Positions 46,468-59,578 of a stretch of DNA of 64,000 bases are shown one piece after another; positions within the stretch are counted from its first letter, which is position 1, and each line of letters starts with the position of its first letter. Location: the NCBI GenBank assembly GCA_003999685.1, contig CP021220.1:2232001-2296000 (forward strand), written 5' to 3'. The notes beneath the pieces were generated by a model, which searched no databases, was not told the origin of the DNA, and saw only the letters and a program-made list of their open reading frames with translations. The translations under genes and the position numbers were made by a program. The DNA comes from Taiwanofungus camphoratus (lineage: Eukaryota; Basidiomycota; Agaricomycetes; Polyporales; Taiwanofungaceae).

Positions 46468-47919
46468 ATGGCCAGTGCCTCGACTTCTGTATCTGGTGCT
46501 GCCCAAACTCACAGCTTGCGGAGCACTCTTGCTGCCCCCTCCACTATAAAGACAGTTGTGACTTCTCCCCGTCGGTAATCAGTCTTTGTCATTTTCATAT
46601 GAAGCTGATCCCTATCCTCAGCTTGGGCCCGAGATGAACCTCCCTCGCCCGTAGAGTGCGATTCGGATAACATAGAAACTATTCGACATCGATATTCTGA
46701 CATTACTTCGTATGAGTCTTCCTTACCGGAGATCCCAGGCCCGTCACGTTGGTGGGCCTTCGCAAGACACCGACCAACTAGTTCTTCCCTCCACCCTCTC
46801 ACTGTAATCCCAACAAAGAGAGGGCTCCGTGATTGGGATCGTTCACTGTCGATCCCGTGGCTCAACGGATCGCATCATCGACGCTCGCAGGATGAGAGTC
46901 TCTCAAGTGCCCAAGGAAAGGAGTCAGGAGCACACACTTCCCGGCGTGCCTCTGTCCCCGATCGATTGTACCTTGACATACCTCCCACAACAACCCCCAT
47001 CACCATAGCGCAAAATCCCACTCCAGGTTGGGAAACGCCGTGGACCGCAAGGCCGCCGGATCTTGTAGCTCGAGGGCAGCAGCCCGAAGTTATGTTCGCA
47101 GAATTGCCGGAGGACGGTGCACTCGAGGATGAAGACGAGAAGTTGGGTGTGTGGGCGAGACGGAAAAAGCGATGTAGATCATACATGATGTACAACCCAT
47201 ATGTTCCATTGGTAAGTGACATGCATCGTCGTGATCCTAGCCCAGAGACTCAGCACGTTCTATCCAGCTGTTCCGGTTCATCAATGTCATTCTCACTACT
47301 GCTGCACTTGCCATTGCAATACGAATACGCATAACGGAGCGACGAAATAGTATCATGGGCGCTGTTGGCTCGTCACCGTAAGTTTTTGATTTCCTAAGGG
47401 CTGCACATTAATGCCAATGGCGTCTTCCAGAACTCTCGTCATCATATTTGCCTCTTTAACCCTCGTTCACGTTGTGGTAGCCATATACGTATGCTTCTTG
47501 CTTTCACCTTCACTACGAAGTGCCCTCATTGTCTTCATGCCTTCCCCCAGCTCGAGTATTTCGGTCGCCCTTTGGGTCTCTGGCGAACGTCCGCCAAACT
47601 TGCCTATACACTCATCGAGGTTGTATTCATTTGCGCATGGTCTGCTGCGCTCGCACTCTCCTTCGATAACTTCTTCACATCCTTAATCCCGTGCGCCTCA
47701 CCTTCAAGCATTTCGTGGTACGACAAACTTCCAAGGCCAACTATACCCGGCCTGACACCACTTGAGGGCACTGCAGGTGATCTGATCTGCGATGATCAGC
47801 TAGCTCTCATCTGCCTGGTTGGAGTTGGCCTCATAATGTACTGTTCCAACCTAGTCATCAGTCTGTTCAGGATTTTTGAAAGAGTCAAATACCGTCCTAC
47901 ATCCCTACTACCAACATAA
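46468..47919 (+). CDS. Multi-pass membrane protein, SRF1-like (409 aa)
   Basis: The family resembles fungal proteins annotated as SRF1, regulator of phospholipase D (recalled; moderate confidence). Model: join(46468..46570, 46622..47211, 47268..47377, 47431..47488, 47551..47919). The N-terminal 230 residues are cytosolic and Ser/Pro-rich, ending KKRCRSYMMYNPYVPL. Four hydrophobic spans follow: LFRFINVILTTAALAIAI, LVIIFASLTLVHVVVAIY, LIEVVFICAWSAALALSF and LALICLVGVGLIMYCSNLVI, with conserved LEYFGRPLGLWRTSAKL between spans two and three. The first intron uses a weak GTCGGT donor; it was chosen because phase and length allow a continuous frame, so the junction near residue 35 is uncertain. Confidence 0.75.
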
Positions 47920-50607
47920 GGCATATAATTTGGTTCCCTTTTGGGTCGGTTATGCATCTTGTTTCGACTTTCTCGACTCGGGTTCAATGTATTGACTTGC
48001 ACATCCTCATATGATACAGTCATGGACTCTCGAACAACCCTTTTACCTATCCCTCAGTCTAACCCTATCATATTGTCAATACCCTCCTCCGTCATGTATC
48101 ATCAACTATCGTACTACACTTATACGAAACATTTATACGAAGGTGATGAGGTGCTAGTGAGTCAAAGCTTCAAGCCAATCTGACAACTTCGGGAATTGCT
48201 ACGACACAAGCTTCTTCACACCCCTACTCCTTATCCCGTAGCTATCAAGCTGCTTGTTATAGCGATTACTGACAATCAATCAATATTGTGTACAGTCACT
48301 AGCTAGGGTTGGGAGGAAGTTGACCACACCCTGATCAGTGCACGGCGATGCTGTTTAAATTTTACGCCAGGAGCACACGGCCCCGCAAATCTAACCAGAC
48401 TGAGGTGAACTTGGGCCGCAGCTCTTGCCGTGAGCCTTGCAAGCGAGAAACGGGTGATGCAGATCCGATCACTCGCGGAACATGACAATTCACCGGTGTC
48501 TTGCCGGCCCGTAGCAATCGGCAGTGAACGGGTAGAGTTGCGGATGTTTGCAATGCTCATGGTGTTGGTAATATACTCAGAACAGCTGACAGTAAACACA
48601 TGAATTCAAGACTACTTCCCTTGGGTGAGATGTAACAACAATAAAGCATCACCAGAATAAGCTTGTAAAATGGTGGCCAACTGTGACTGAGATCCAGAAG
48701 GTAAGGACAGACCGAGTATTCAATGAAGTTGATGCACTTGACTAAGATGGCCCACCGCCTGCATGTGGTGCGATGTCTGCATATCCACGAGCTGTGCGCT
48801 TGACACCATCATCACCGAGCACAGCTCTTTCTCAGATGATAGTAGGGCTGGGCGTGAAGCTGTGTGGAAACGTCTTCACGTAGCTTCAGATAGCTTCATA
48901 CAGTGGATCAGGCATGTAAGCACTATGTGGACAATCACCGCCGAGAGAGGGCGTGATTTGATCCGAATATCATCGGGATACGCCTTGCACAGATGTGGTA
49001 AAGTTGCACGTGCAAGCTCGTTACTGCTAGAGTATTCACCTCAGCATCGTCGATGTGTGACTGCGAACAGATGGACGCACGAGAAAAGGGGGATAGCTGG
49101 CAAGCGCCTCCCAAGCACGCATGACTGTATAAATGATATCGTCGAATGTCACATTTTTATGGGATGACGGGGTGAATATGAGCGTCATCAGTCATCAGAC
49201 GATAGGTCAGTGAAGCGAGCATGCGTCTGGGATGACTATAATACTCCTGTACTGATGTATTCATCTTTGGGCCACAAATAGCATTGGTCAAGTCCTGAGG
49301 TCCGCCTGGGAGGCTGGGACTGTTCAGCAAACCGGTACTGTTGCACTCCGAGCGATAGAAGTTTTGATACAGCAACGATCGCACATTCACTTGGCATGCT
49401 GAGAATACAACCGGTGGAATGCATGAAAGCGTCGATAGACAGGACCAGGCCCACATGTCCGACGTATTCAGCACGCGACTAGATGTCAACCCGTTTACTG
49501 ACCGAAAAGACGTACGCGTCGCCTAGAATCGAAGCATAGTAGTGCAGCTGCATAACGGTTATAGAAATAGCGAGTGCGAGTAGTCAAATATGGTGCACCA
49601 ACATCACGACGCCTGTTCCCAATGTCAGAGCGAAGGTACAGACGATGGACGATGTAAATTATAGACTTACGTGTCGTGCGGGTCGCACGCAACTTGATGA
49701 CTCTCAAGGACATTCATGGATGAGTTGCATTATTGAGTGTACAATTCATCATTCGAGGGCGCTCCACGATGAACGGAGAATTAGCTAACCTTGCTAATAA
49801 ATGAATCTAGGCGGGCTAACGGGGCCCGCATAACACTGTAAGTTGTCTGTACATAGATCAACAGCAGCCGGATAGTCGGCGCAATTTATGGCATCGTCTC
49901 GTCTCCAGCGTGGAATCAGACGTTACACTACCTTCCGCTCTTGTCGCTGTGAGCTGAGCTTGACAAGTACGGTAAGCAGCGAATGCGATTCGAAAGCGAA
50001 ACAGAACTTGCATGGATTCTACTGTGTCGGAGGCGTAAGTGATTTATCGTTGGGGTCGTGCCTAAGTGCTTGGGACAGGACGAATTGGAAAGGATAGTGT
50101 ACTCCCCATCCTGAGACGCTTGACTGGCTGCGGATGCCTAGACGCGCGCTCGACGAGCTCTGCGAAGTCCGCCAGCTCAACGCAGAGTTGACAAACGGGA
50201 AATAACCTACGTCTCTGAGGCTGTCAGCCGAATCAACTCAGTCCATGTGCGAGACTGACCGGATATGACACCTGCGATGTCCAGTTGCATGGGCACATCG
50301 CCAGCCGCATCAAAAGCTGCCCTACGGTGCACTGCTCGACCACTAAGTATTCGTATTAATTAGTGCTGGTCGCCATCGGAGAGGAGCCTGTAAGCAGCGT
50401 TCGCTGATGGTGGCGCATGCAACGTTGACACAGACGCCGAGGTCCTCGCAGCGCTAGCTGCTTCTCCGTGATCACGGAGGCTACAAATTCTGACCACCGA
50501 ACATGTCGGATTTGAGCTTCTTGACTTAACATATAAATTCTGCACCCTTGCCAGACTCCTCATCTAACACCTTCCAGCTCACCTTCAAGCACACTCTCAT
50601 CAGCGCA
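47920..50607. other. 2.7-kb stretch without a supported gene
   Basis: The 3' UTR of the membrane-protein gene and the promoter of an F-box gene lie at the ends. The frames between are short, with no splice-linked motif. A 134-codon plus frame at 48763-49167 has no recognisable features. No repeat above about 20 bp was noticed. Confidence 0.5.
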
Positions 50608-52105
50608 ATGTCTTCCGTCTGCAGTCGGCCGTGGTGTTCTCTCCCGACCGAGATGAAGTTGTCCGTCGTCGATCTCCTTGATTTCAGCGACGTCAAATCC
50701 CTTGCTTTGGTCAATTACGGGACGTATGTCCTTTGCGTTCCGTCTATGTTTAGAGTGAGCCCGTGTCGTGTGACCTCGTTCCGTTGTTCGCTGATTTACC
50801 CGAAACCTAGTTGATTGACATCGAAAGCTACGAGGCGCTGCACTCCTATCTATCCTGCGTGCCCGTATCATACTATCAATATATCCGTCAATTGCACATC
50901 TCCACAAAAGTCAGCGACAATCAAGTGGTCGGCGCGACCCTCAACAATTGTCCTCCAGTGACAGACGCAGTTATCAAACTGCTATCCCATTGTTCTCAAG
51001 TAGAGCAGTTGACGCTGAACCTGACAGGCTCGTTGTCACATGCAGTGATTTCATGCTTCGGAAAGCTGCGATGCCTGACCAGCTTGTGCATCAATCACTG
51101 TGGAGACGAGGAAAGAACGCCATTGTACGTGAGACAACCGTAACCGCGGTAGTGTATATGATTGATCGTCAATATCATTGCAGAAGCGAACGCTTGGTCG
51201 TCTCAATTGCGGCGTCCGTGCCAAACCTTTCTCAGCTCTCCCTGGATCGTATCACTCGCTCAGCCGTGCACGCCCCCGAACTGATGGGCGCACGCCCTTT
51301 TGTGCCGCTCGTTATTGGCGATGAAGATATCCCAAACCATCCCCTCCTTGGATTCGAGCTCCGTCTCCCCTCCTTACTGCGTCTGCCTACGCTCAAAAAG
51401 CTTCGAATCCGAGACACCCACCTAGGTGATCCACATTGGTCTTTAACTCCTGTCCACTGTTCTTTGGAAGTGCTGGACCTTGGCAGCTGTTATCATGAGA
51501 GTCCGGAATTTAATCGGATCTGCACAGAGCGCATCATGGGCAACGTTGGACACACCGTCGATGAATTCGCATTGCATACTGCGCTCACAGGACAGACCTT
51601 CAAATATGCCACGCATAAGGAGACGCCTCTGAAACGCCTGCGCAAGATTCATCTTACCCCGCTTTTTCCCGTCGAGAACGTTGTCGACACGTTAACGACT
51701 CTATCCGATTCTCCCATTGAGCAACTCACAGTGCAGTGCCACGAGGATGATGTTGTGGATATGTGCTCGGCTCTGGAAGACTTTCTCAGTCTTCGTACCG
51801 AGCGTGGGGAGCAAGCGTTTTACAAACACCTCACTGGCATCACTATCAAGACCGTCAGTGACCTAGCTGAGGGTCTCTCGAGGTCCGGGCCATTTGGCGC
51901 TGATACGATGTCGTCGTCGGGAATTGTCCTCGCGGAGCATGCCGATGCTGTGAAACGTTTGCAGGAGTTCCTGCGAGACTTACGTCTGGCGGATGCAGAT
52001 GCCCTTTCAGATACTTGCCCTCCGAATGTTACAGGCTCGGACCTTGCCACGGAGAAGTCGATGGCTGCGTTGAGCTCGGCCGTTATGGACGGTACGACAG
52101 CCTAA
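50608..52105 (+). CDS. F-box-like protein with LRR text (460 aa)
   Basis: Model: join(50608..50754, 50811..51124, 51184..52105). The N-terminus SLPTEMKLSVVDLLDFSDVKSLALVN is an F-box-like helix pair. The 56- and 59-nt introns join VPSMFR to LIDIESYEAL, and RTPL to SERLVVSIAASVPNLSQLSLDR. Leucine-rich text follows (VEQLTLNLTG, LTSLCINHCG, LPTLKKLRIRDTHLG, LEVLDLGSCYHES, LKRLRKIHLTP). The C-terminus is helical and charged. It is probably an SCF-type substrate receptor; the target is unknown. It is isolated in a gene-poor region and is not clearly a close relative of the pair at 25-28 kb. Confidence 0.78.
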
Positions 52106-55100
52106 AAGCTCTTGAGACTATCGCACCTTGAGCAAACGCTCTAGGTTATCTTTCTTGAATTCACTTTTTGCGGATAGCCGTATTGCGAATAAAACTGCAC
52201 CGTGTACGATCATCATAACTATGGAAATGTGGTTGCGGTATACCCATACTTACATTGTCACCAACTCTTGTTGTAGCGAGTGAGCTTATCATTATATGGT
52301 ATCCATGTACATCTTCTGTTTTACTTAACAAATGTATCGAGTCTTTCCATTATCTTGTCTTGGTCTCGTCATCTGGGATTGATCCAGTATGATTGACGTG
52401 CTATCCGTGGGGTCAAGGACATAACTTGTTATTGGTTTTGGATATTCCAGCCATGTTATAAGCTGTTACCGTGATCATGGCAGCTACATAGGACATAGCC
52501 GTTGCAGAGCGGCGGCAGCGTGGTTTTATGATTCGTCAACGGAAAGGAGGTAATTCGTGATCTCCAAAACAAACCGGGACCCTCTTCACGTGTATGTGTT
52601 ATATGCTAGTAGTCAGCTGTCATGAATGCCATGAGAACGCTTTTAGGATGTCATGGGTTCAGTGCTAGTGTATCTGTACACATTAAGGTAGCACCCAAGA
52701 GCGGGGCATGTATTACCTCTGGAAGTCACCGTCCTGTGACTGGAAGAGGATACAGGTGACCTGACATTAGTGATACTATAAGTTTAAACAAGCTTCCGAC
52801 GAGGCTGGCTTACAATGACAGCACTTCAATCGGGTGACCGTCACCGTCAGACTGAAGATAACTTTCGTTCAATCTAATCGAGCCAAATGTATCCATCACT
52901 GATGTGGTGAGCACATACTTGGATTCTCTTTTCGTGGCATGAGCTTTGCCTGATTCAAGCTGATCGACAGTAATCAACATCAATCCAAAGTCGTAAGGGA
53001 ACACGAGGGATAAAAGTCTACTGGAGAAACAATGTTAACGTCTCACAATAGCAGCCAGAACCGCGCTGAGGGCGTTATAAAAATGGCGGCTGTTGAGAAT
53101 TGGCGCACCAGAAGGTTCAATGAGTGCAGCCAATCCAAGACTTTTCCACTTGGCCCAAAGAAATCAAACCCAAGAGATGCTGTGAAACAAAATAATGTAG
53201 TTGGTTCTGGAGGTGAATTGGAAGGGGAAGGGGAGAGCCTGAACCCAGGTGTACATCTTTCTGGACGCTGTAAAATCATGTTCGGTCAAGAAGAAATCCA
53301 ACAAATGGCGTGCGTCCATCTACTTTAATATGTGTCCTTCTGCATGAACATTCACGCAGTATTATTCGTTGCGCTGCTGGCTGTTCAGGGAGATCATGCA
53401 CTTCAGGGGGGTGAGGCCGAGGCGACGCGGTTACAGTAGTGATTCGTAAGGAGGGGATAGCATGTAAGAAAGAAGGACGGTAATGAACTTGAACCATAGG
53501 TAAAAGGCAACGGAGTATTGATCTAGTCCGATTCAGGAGATAAACCGAGAGTTTGCAAACCAGCACGGACTGGAAGCTCAATCCAGGTCTGGATGGTTTG
53601 TGCGACCATCGTGTATTGTTCGAGGGATATACTAGCATGTGCTAATAATGATAAGAGTGTGCGATGTAACATTATGGTGCTAAAAGGACTCACCTGAACA
53701 TCACCTGAGTAGCAACTGCTTAAGCCCGAGTGCGGAAATTATTGGCGCCGACTTGGGACGTGCACTCACATGGGACCCAGATTTTATGCATTCAAACCGA
53801 ACACGTCCCTCATGTGGACAATTAAAAAGTGAAAACGTATGTTCACAAAGACCATGTGAACATGAAACATAGCGGACTGTACTGAGTCGAACATGAAGAA
53901 CTTGGCCTACCTGCATATTACATGTACGATCGCGCGCTGATTCGCATCCTTGCACTCGAAGGTTCAACAGTCCTGCACGAGCCCCAGTATCCACAAGGAC
54001 TCTGCACTCAATTGCCCCCCTCTTTTCCTTGCCTTCAGCTTTTGCACACCCAGCGAACAATATGCAGATCGTCTTGATACTCGAAATGGATCGTACCAAG
54101 TACTGGATACCGCCGCAGTCTCCGAATTCGCGCTGAAGGCGGCAAACAAGCCGAGAAAAAGTTTCAGGATTGCCAGGAGTTACTCTTGAACTTGGATCAA
54201 CTTCGACAGTTGCCTCATGAGTATTGATTGAGTGTAGTGCCAATGATTGGTCAAGCTAAGCAGTCGTGGACCAAATCACTCATAAATTCATTTGCACATA
54301 CAATACGTCGATGGGATTCCCGGGTGTATCTGTCGACATTGAGGGTAAGGTTGGAAGCATGGCTTCGCCCAGGTGTGGTGAACTTATGACTCATACTTGC
54401 AATACACAGGATGTGATTTTCTTTACAACCAGCATTGCACGACTCCTGTGTGATAGCTTTGACCGCCTTAGAATGTCTGGGAGCCAGCGGATATTTTGCG
54501 ATGCATGATTGCCAATGTTGGGACTTCCTGTGGCGTTGCTATTCCGTCGTGGCGCACGATGAGCCGCGTGATACAATGTATATTGACAGGGACCTCACGC
54601 TCAACCAATCGCCAGTGTCTGTCTATTGCGTCATTACCGCAACTCCCTTACAGCAATTCCAGTAGATCGCAGGCACGAGAAGTACGTGGCTTCAGAATTG
54701 CCTCAGATGCCTGCTTGAGTCAACTTGCACACAGCCGGCGGAACAATAATTGTGGTGCTTGTGTTCCGCACACAACCACCGGCTGACAGCGCCTTCCTTG
54801 ATCGGTCACTGATATTCCTACAGGATTCATGTCAATACAATCATACCAGCACTAGCCCTGGAACCAATAGTATGATTTCCGCATCTCTTCCGTGCTACTT
54901 CATTATTTGAAAAGGACCTATGTGGATTTGTGAATTGGATTACAGTCTACGTTCGCACGTTTGAGTAGAATAACGACTTCAAATGCAGATGAACCACCCT
55001 CTCCAACATCATTCGGAAGAGTTGAATACATTTACCTTGCGCACTTGAACGTTTCCCGACGCACTCCTTGCACACCGACTATGCAGATGTGATTGCGATT

Positions 55101-57163
55101 CTACTAAAAATAGGGTCAAGCGGCAGTTGAGACGCAGCATTAGTTGCCACCAAAACTGGGTTAACTTAGGAATTAGATTCGTTTCGGGTAGGGCAAGTGA
55201 CAAACGCCCTTGCCATGCAGGATTGAGAGGAACCAGTGACACTGTTATGAGCCATCTTGTCAAGGAATGGCAGCTTCTCCAATCCTTTAATTACAGCCTT
55301 AAGACGTTTCGTGAGACCGGGGCCTGTCATAAGGTCCTGAGAACACTCAGCTGTGAGATCAAGGCACAAGAGAACCTGAGAACATTCTGTAAGTTTTCCC
55401 TACAGTGCGAATCAGTAGTATGTAAGTCCGCATGCGCTTCCTGAACGACTGCCCACCATTCCGCCGTCCATTGTAGAACACTGATCCTGTCTCCGCAATC
55501 CCTGTTTGGGGTGTTTGCATATGAAACGATCATAAAGAAAATAAAAGTGCACAGGCTCAGTTGTCCGGACGAAAGAGGGCAGATGATCAAACTATCACCA
55601 TCCAACGTCAATTTCTGTGCTCCTGTGCTGTGCAAACACGTCCATACTGTTTCTTCACTGCAGAACTCTCCAGCGCATCAAGTTAAGGGTGGAAGAGCAC
55701 GGCTGATGCAGATTTGATAGAACAAATTTTACAGCGCCAACTTTGTGTTCCTTGTGATGAGAGTGGACCCGTCCGGGGTTGGCAATGTCGAGACGTGGAC
55801 CTGCGACATTCAAGAGCCTGGAGTCTGATGTTTAGAGCCAACGCATGTTTTATGGGTTTGTGTTTGGACTCGAGGTGACCTTTAGATCAATGATGTGAAC
55901 CTGTCGTACTTTTACAAGGACAGCCTAATTAAAGTCAAAGGCAAGGCAGCGATTGTTGGTCAACATTGACGGTTACAAAAGTGTGATCTACGTCGTCGTG
56001 GCTTGATCGAAGAAGATGGCACGTGTGTGTGCCGATACTAACAATCCTTGTCTCATCAGAAATTGAAACGGTTCTTCATACTGTTGCTGGAGCTATTCCA
56101 AATCTTGTAATGTTGCGACATCAGATGCGGACTCGTTACAAAGTGCAGGTAGATATGTTCCCGAAGTAGGTTTCCTTGTCTCGATGGTCGGCTAAGCTCG
56201 AAGCATATTTCTCTAACAGTATCTAACAGTATCTATGCTGGCCTATCGTATGCCACCGTTCCTTCTGAGAGCTGATCTATGTGGGAGAGAAAACCTTGTG
56301 TTGTTATGATGCATACACATTCTAGAGTTGGCTGTCTGTCTGTAGTGGACACTCTGTCAAATGCCAGAGTCATTCCGTCGAGTCATGGTACGGGCTGTAC
56401 CTTTCATATAAGTACCATTTGCAGCTGTTGACTATGTTTTAACCAGCGGTAATCTGCGCTCGTGTGACCATGATGATCCCGATCTGATTCGTGTCAGTGA
56501 TCCTTCTCCTCGATTTCCGTCCAACGCCATCTGTGGGCTGGGTGGCTGAGGTGGAATTATGTTGGCTTACTGGCCAACACGGCGCGATGAAGTGTGACCC
56601 GTATCTCAGGTCAGTGTTGGTTACCTCGCCTCAACAGGAATCATGAAGCTCTTGGGGCCTTGTTTAACAGTGACTTATGCGATCCTAGGTCTAGCTGCGT
56701 TGATGACTACTTGGCGGACCCGACATGTTACTGAAACACGGCTCTGGAGAGAGAAAAAATACCTGTGCAGCTCAAAATTCTTATCACTTTTCTGTAGCTT
56801 CTTTGATGAGGCCAAGCCTCGCTTTTTTTCCGCTTCCCAACCGCAGGCACTGAGACCAGAAAGCATGAGAAAGGTATCGGGACCGCATTCTGTCCCTGGA
56901 TGCTGTGATTGTTGTGTATGTCATACCGATGGGTTGGCCATACAGAGACTCATCTCTACTTTCTTGACTTCGCAATTCACGTGCCTGCGTGATATTGGGA
57001 GTACTGGTCTAAGCGTTTCGCGGTTACTAGGCGGACATCGACGCTCGGAACCGCAGCAGAAGTATCAACATGTCTGTCTGTCTTTTCGTATGTATATAAA
57101 CGCATGTGTTGAAATCTTTTTCCAGCCCACTGTGTTAAGCCAGCGTAACATTTTGATCCATCC
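52106..57163. other. 5-kb stretch without a supported gene
   Basis: No frame above 180 codons and no splice-linked motif was found. A minus frame at 52810-53004 (64 codons: FPYDFGLMLITVDQLE, FGSIRLNESYLQSDGDGH) reads like protein and sits near possible splice sites, but I could not extend it. A 180-codon minus frame at 53701-54243 shows no family features. The sequence is AT-richer than the left half. It could hold non-coding transcripts, decayed mobile DNA or a small secreted-protein gene missed by eye. Confidence 0.45.
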
Positions 57164-58897
57164 ATGACGTTCAAGACACATCTCTCTGTCCTCTATTGGA
57201 GCGCATCCCTCTATCCCTCGTATGCTGCCTTCAAGATACCCGAGTCTCGCTCCGAGAGCGATGAGCTGATACAGTGGAGACAAATTACCTATCGGCAGTT
57301 TTTGGATGATGTCGAATTGTCTGCGAAGTATTGGACTCGACTCCTGGTCATGAACGACATACCACGACGTTCCGTCGTTGGCATTTGGTAGGTAGAGTTG
57401 CTGCCATATCGTCAGCACTGAGGTTGTTGATGTTGCATTATTCCAGGCTCGGAGGCATGACATATATGGATGTCCTCCATATATATGGTATAGCGAGATC
57501 AGGCTATATCCCTCAACTATTTTCCATTCGTTTGCCTAACCCCGACGTGATTTATGAACTTATGCGTCGAGTGGATGGTCGTGCTCTGGTATATGATTCT
57601 TCATTTGAGTCCGCTGTCACTGGTTGCCCGGTACCAGCATGGGTTGCGGTCGACCTTCATTTTGTCAATGTCACAAATGCACCTTTACCTCCCATGCCCG
57701 AGGTCCAGAATGGTGAAGACACAGTTATGATTTTCCACACGTCTGGATCCACTTCCGGCTCTCCAAAGCTTGTACCGTGCAGCTATAAGTGGCTCGATGC
57801 TGTTGTTACCAAGATGGGCCATGCTTGCAAGCCCTACAACTCCCATCGTCAGGACGTCAGCGTATGGATGTGAGTCACATTGTATACACTCCTCGCAGAA
57901 CACTTATACCGATTATTTATCTGTCAGGGGTAGCATGTGTCATATTGGCCAGAATTGCCAGTTGATAGGAGGGCTTCAGCATGGCTCTTGCATCGTCCAG
58001 CCAACACAAATAGCCTTCTCACAGGACGAACTTGTTGCCATGATTCATCGATGCGGTCTCAACCGTCTGAATCAGTGGGCTACTTCCGTTGTGGGGCATC
58101 TTCGCAGTTCCCGTCAAAATCCCAAGCTCCTCGCCATGTTGCAAAGCCTCGATGAAGTTATGTATGCCGGTTTGATGCTCCCTCGCGAAGAGGAAGAATG
58201 GGCACATCAGAATGGGATTCCCCTCAGGAATATGTTCGGAAACACAGAGTGTGGAGCAATGCTGCTCTCCATTGGCGGGCGGGGTCGTGATTCTCCTTAT
58301 CTCAGACCCATTGAAGGAACGTCGTACGGCTTCTTCCCCATCAGCTCTACCTCACAGCAGTCGGGTGTCCCCTATCGAAATGCACACGCTCAGCTTTTAG
58401 AGCTTGTCATTCTCTCCGAGTCCGGCGATTGTCCCGATGTTTCATTACGTAGCTCAGACGGGCATTTCCACACAGGCGATCTCTTCATAGAGATAACCCC
58501 CGGGCACTACATTTTTAGAGGCCGCGACGATGATTGGATCAAGAGCGAAAACTCGCTTCGCTGCGATACGAAGGCCATCGAGGACAATGTCCGCGCGACG
58601 TGCAACGATCTCGTGGCGGAGTGTGTTGTTGTGGGCAATGGACGGCCATCACCAACACTTTTTATCGAGCCAAAAGGTGTTGTGGATGCCGAAAAGCTCA
58701 AGAGAGATATCATTCGCCGCACGCGACACTTCCATTCACGGCGATACCTCCACGAGAGAATAGACTCCCCGAGATTCATCATTGTCGTTCCACAGAACGC
58801 TCTTCCGCGAACAACGAACAAGGGTAACATCCGTCGGCGAGCCGTGGAAGAGACCTACAAGACGGAACTTGATCGTGTCTATGAGGTGGTATCATGA
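57164..58897 (+). CDS. Stand-alone AMP-binding (NRPS-like adenylation) enzyme (538 aa)
   Basis: Adenylate-forming enzyme: it should activate a carboxylic acid with ATP. Model: join(57164..57387, 57447..57869, 57928..58897). Core motifs: IFHTSGSTSGSPKLVP (A3, residues 170-185), FGNTECGAM (A5), HTGDLF (A7), YIFRGRDDDWIK (A8), and NALPRTTNKGNIRR near the end with the C-terminal Lys (A10). The protein stops there: no carrier domain or reductase domain follows, unlike multidomain adenylate-forming reductases of basidiomycetes. It could be an acyl-CoA-ligase-like orphan or the N-terminal piece of a formerly larger enzyme. The substrate cannot be read from sequence. No other biosynthetic genes flank it. 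Confidence 0.87.
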
Positions 58898-59578
58898 TCA
58901 GTCGACTCTTGATGCCAGACGATGCCTGGGACTCTGTTCTAATTTATGCCGGTTTTTCTAGCGTAGTCTTTCTCAAATAACTAACACATCTATTTATTCG
59001 TCTAACAATATGGACATGTCATGCCTATCCGGTAGTTGAGAAGGGGTTGTCCTTCTTGTAGCATCTAGATCATGTATATCCTTTACGGATTGTTGAGTTG
59101 AGAAGGTACTTGACCCAATCACACGCAGGCAGTGCACGAATGCAGTGGTCGTGACGCGAACGTTTCGAATACCAAGATACACGTGAGCACACATAGCCAG
59201 CTTGACAACGTGAATTGTGCGAAAGGCTGTCGGCGGAAACAACAATCACGGACGTTGTACTCTCGTGTGAGCTACAATTAAAAGCTTCAAGCATCAACAT
59301 CTCAAGCCACACACACTGCAAAAGTGGAGGCTCTGTTTCACGATCATTGGTAACAAACAAACCTCTAGTATTGTGTTGAGACGGGTCACAGACAGACACT
59401 GCACCAGGTAATCGATTCGTACAAAGCTTGGAAGACCAATGACAATCAGACAGACAATACCCAATGGAGTTGCAAGAGTAAGGCGAGAGCTAGCAAATGA
59501 ATAACAACAATATTCTTGGAGCCATGGATTCATCGAGCACTATTTTGGCCGGTGACATATAGCCGGAGGTGTACGCGG
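58898..59578. other. Convergent spacer, AMP-binding enzyme / XRCC2
   Basis: Both flanking genes end here. Only short frames are present. The 3' UTRs of both genes fit in 681 bp. Nothing else is recognised. Confidence 0.45.

Noticed and set aside
46509-46865. 118-codon minus-strand frame
   Set aside because: It is the antisense of the first two exons of the SRF1-like gene, whose sense frame continues into clear membrane spans.
53701-54243. 180-codon minus-strand frame
   Set aside because: VDTGARAGLL briefly suggests an aspartic protease motif, but the surrounding residues do not fit and nothing else supports a gene.
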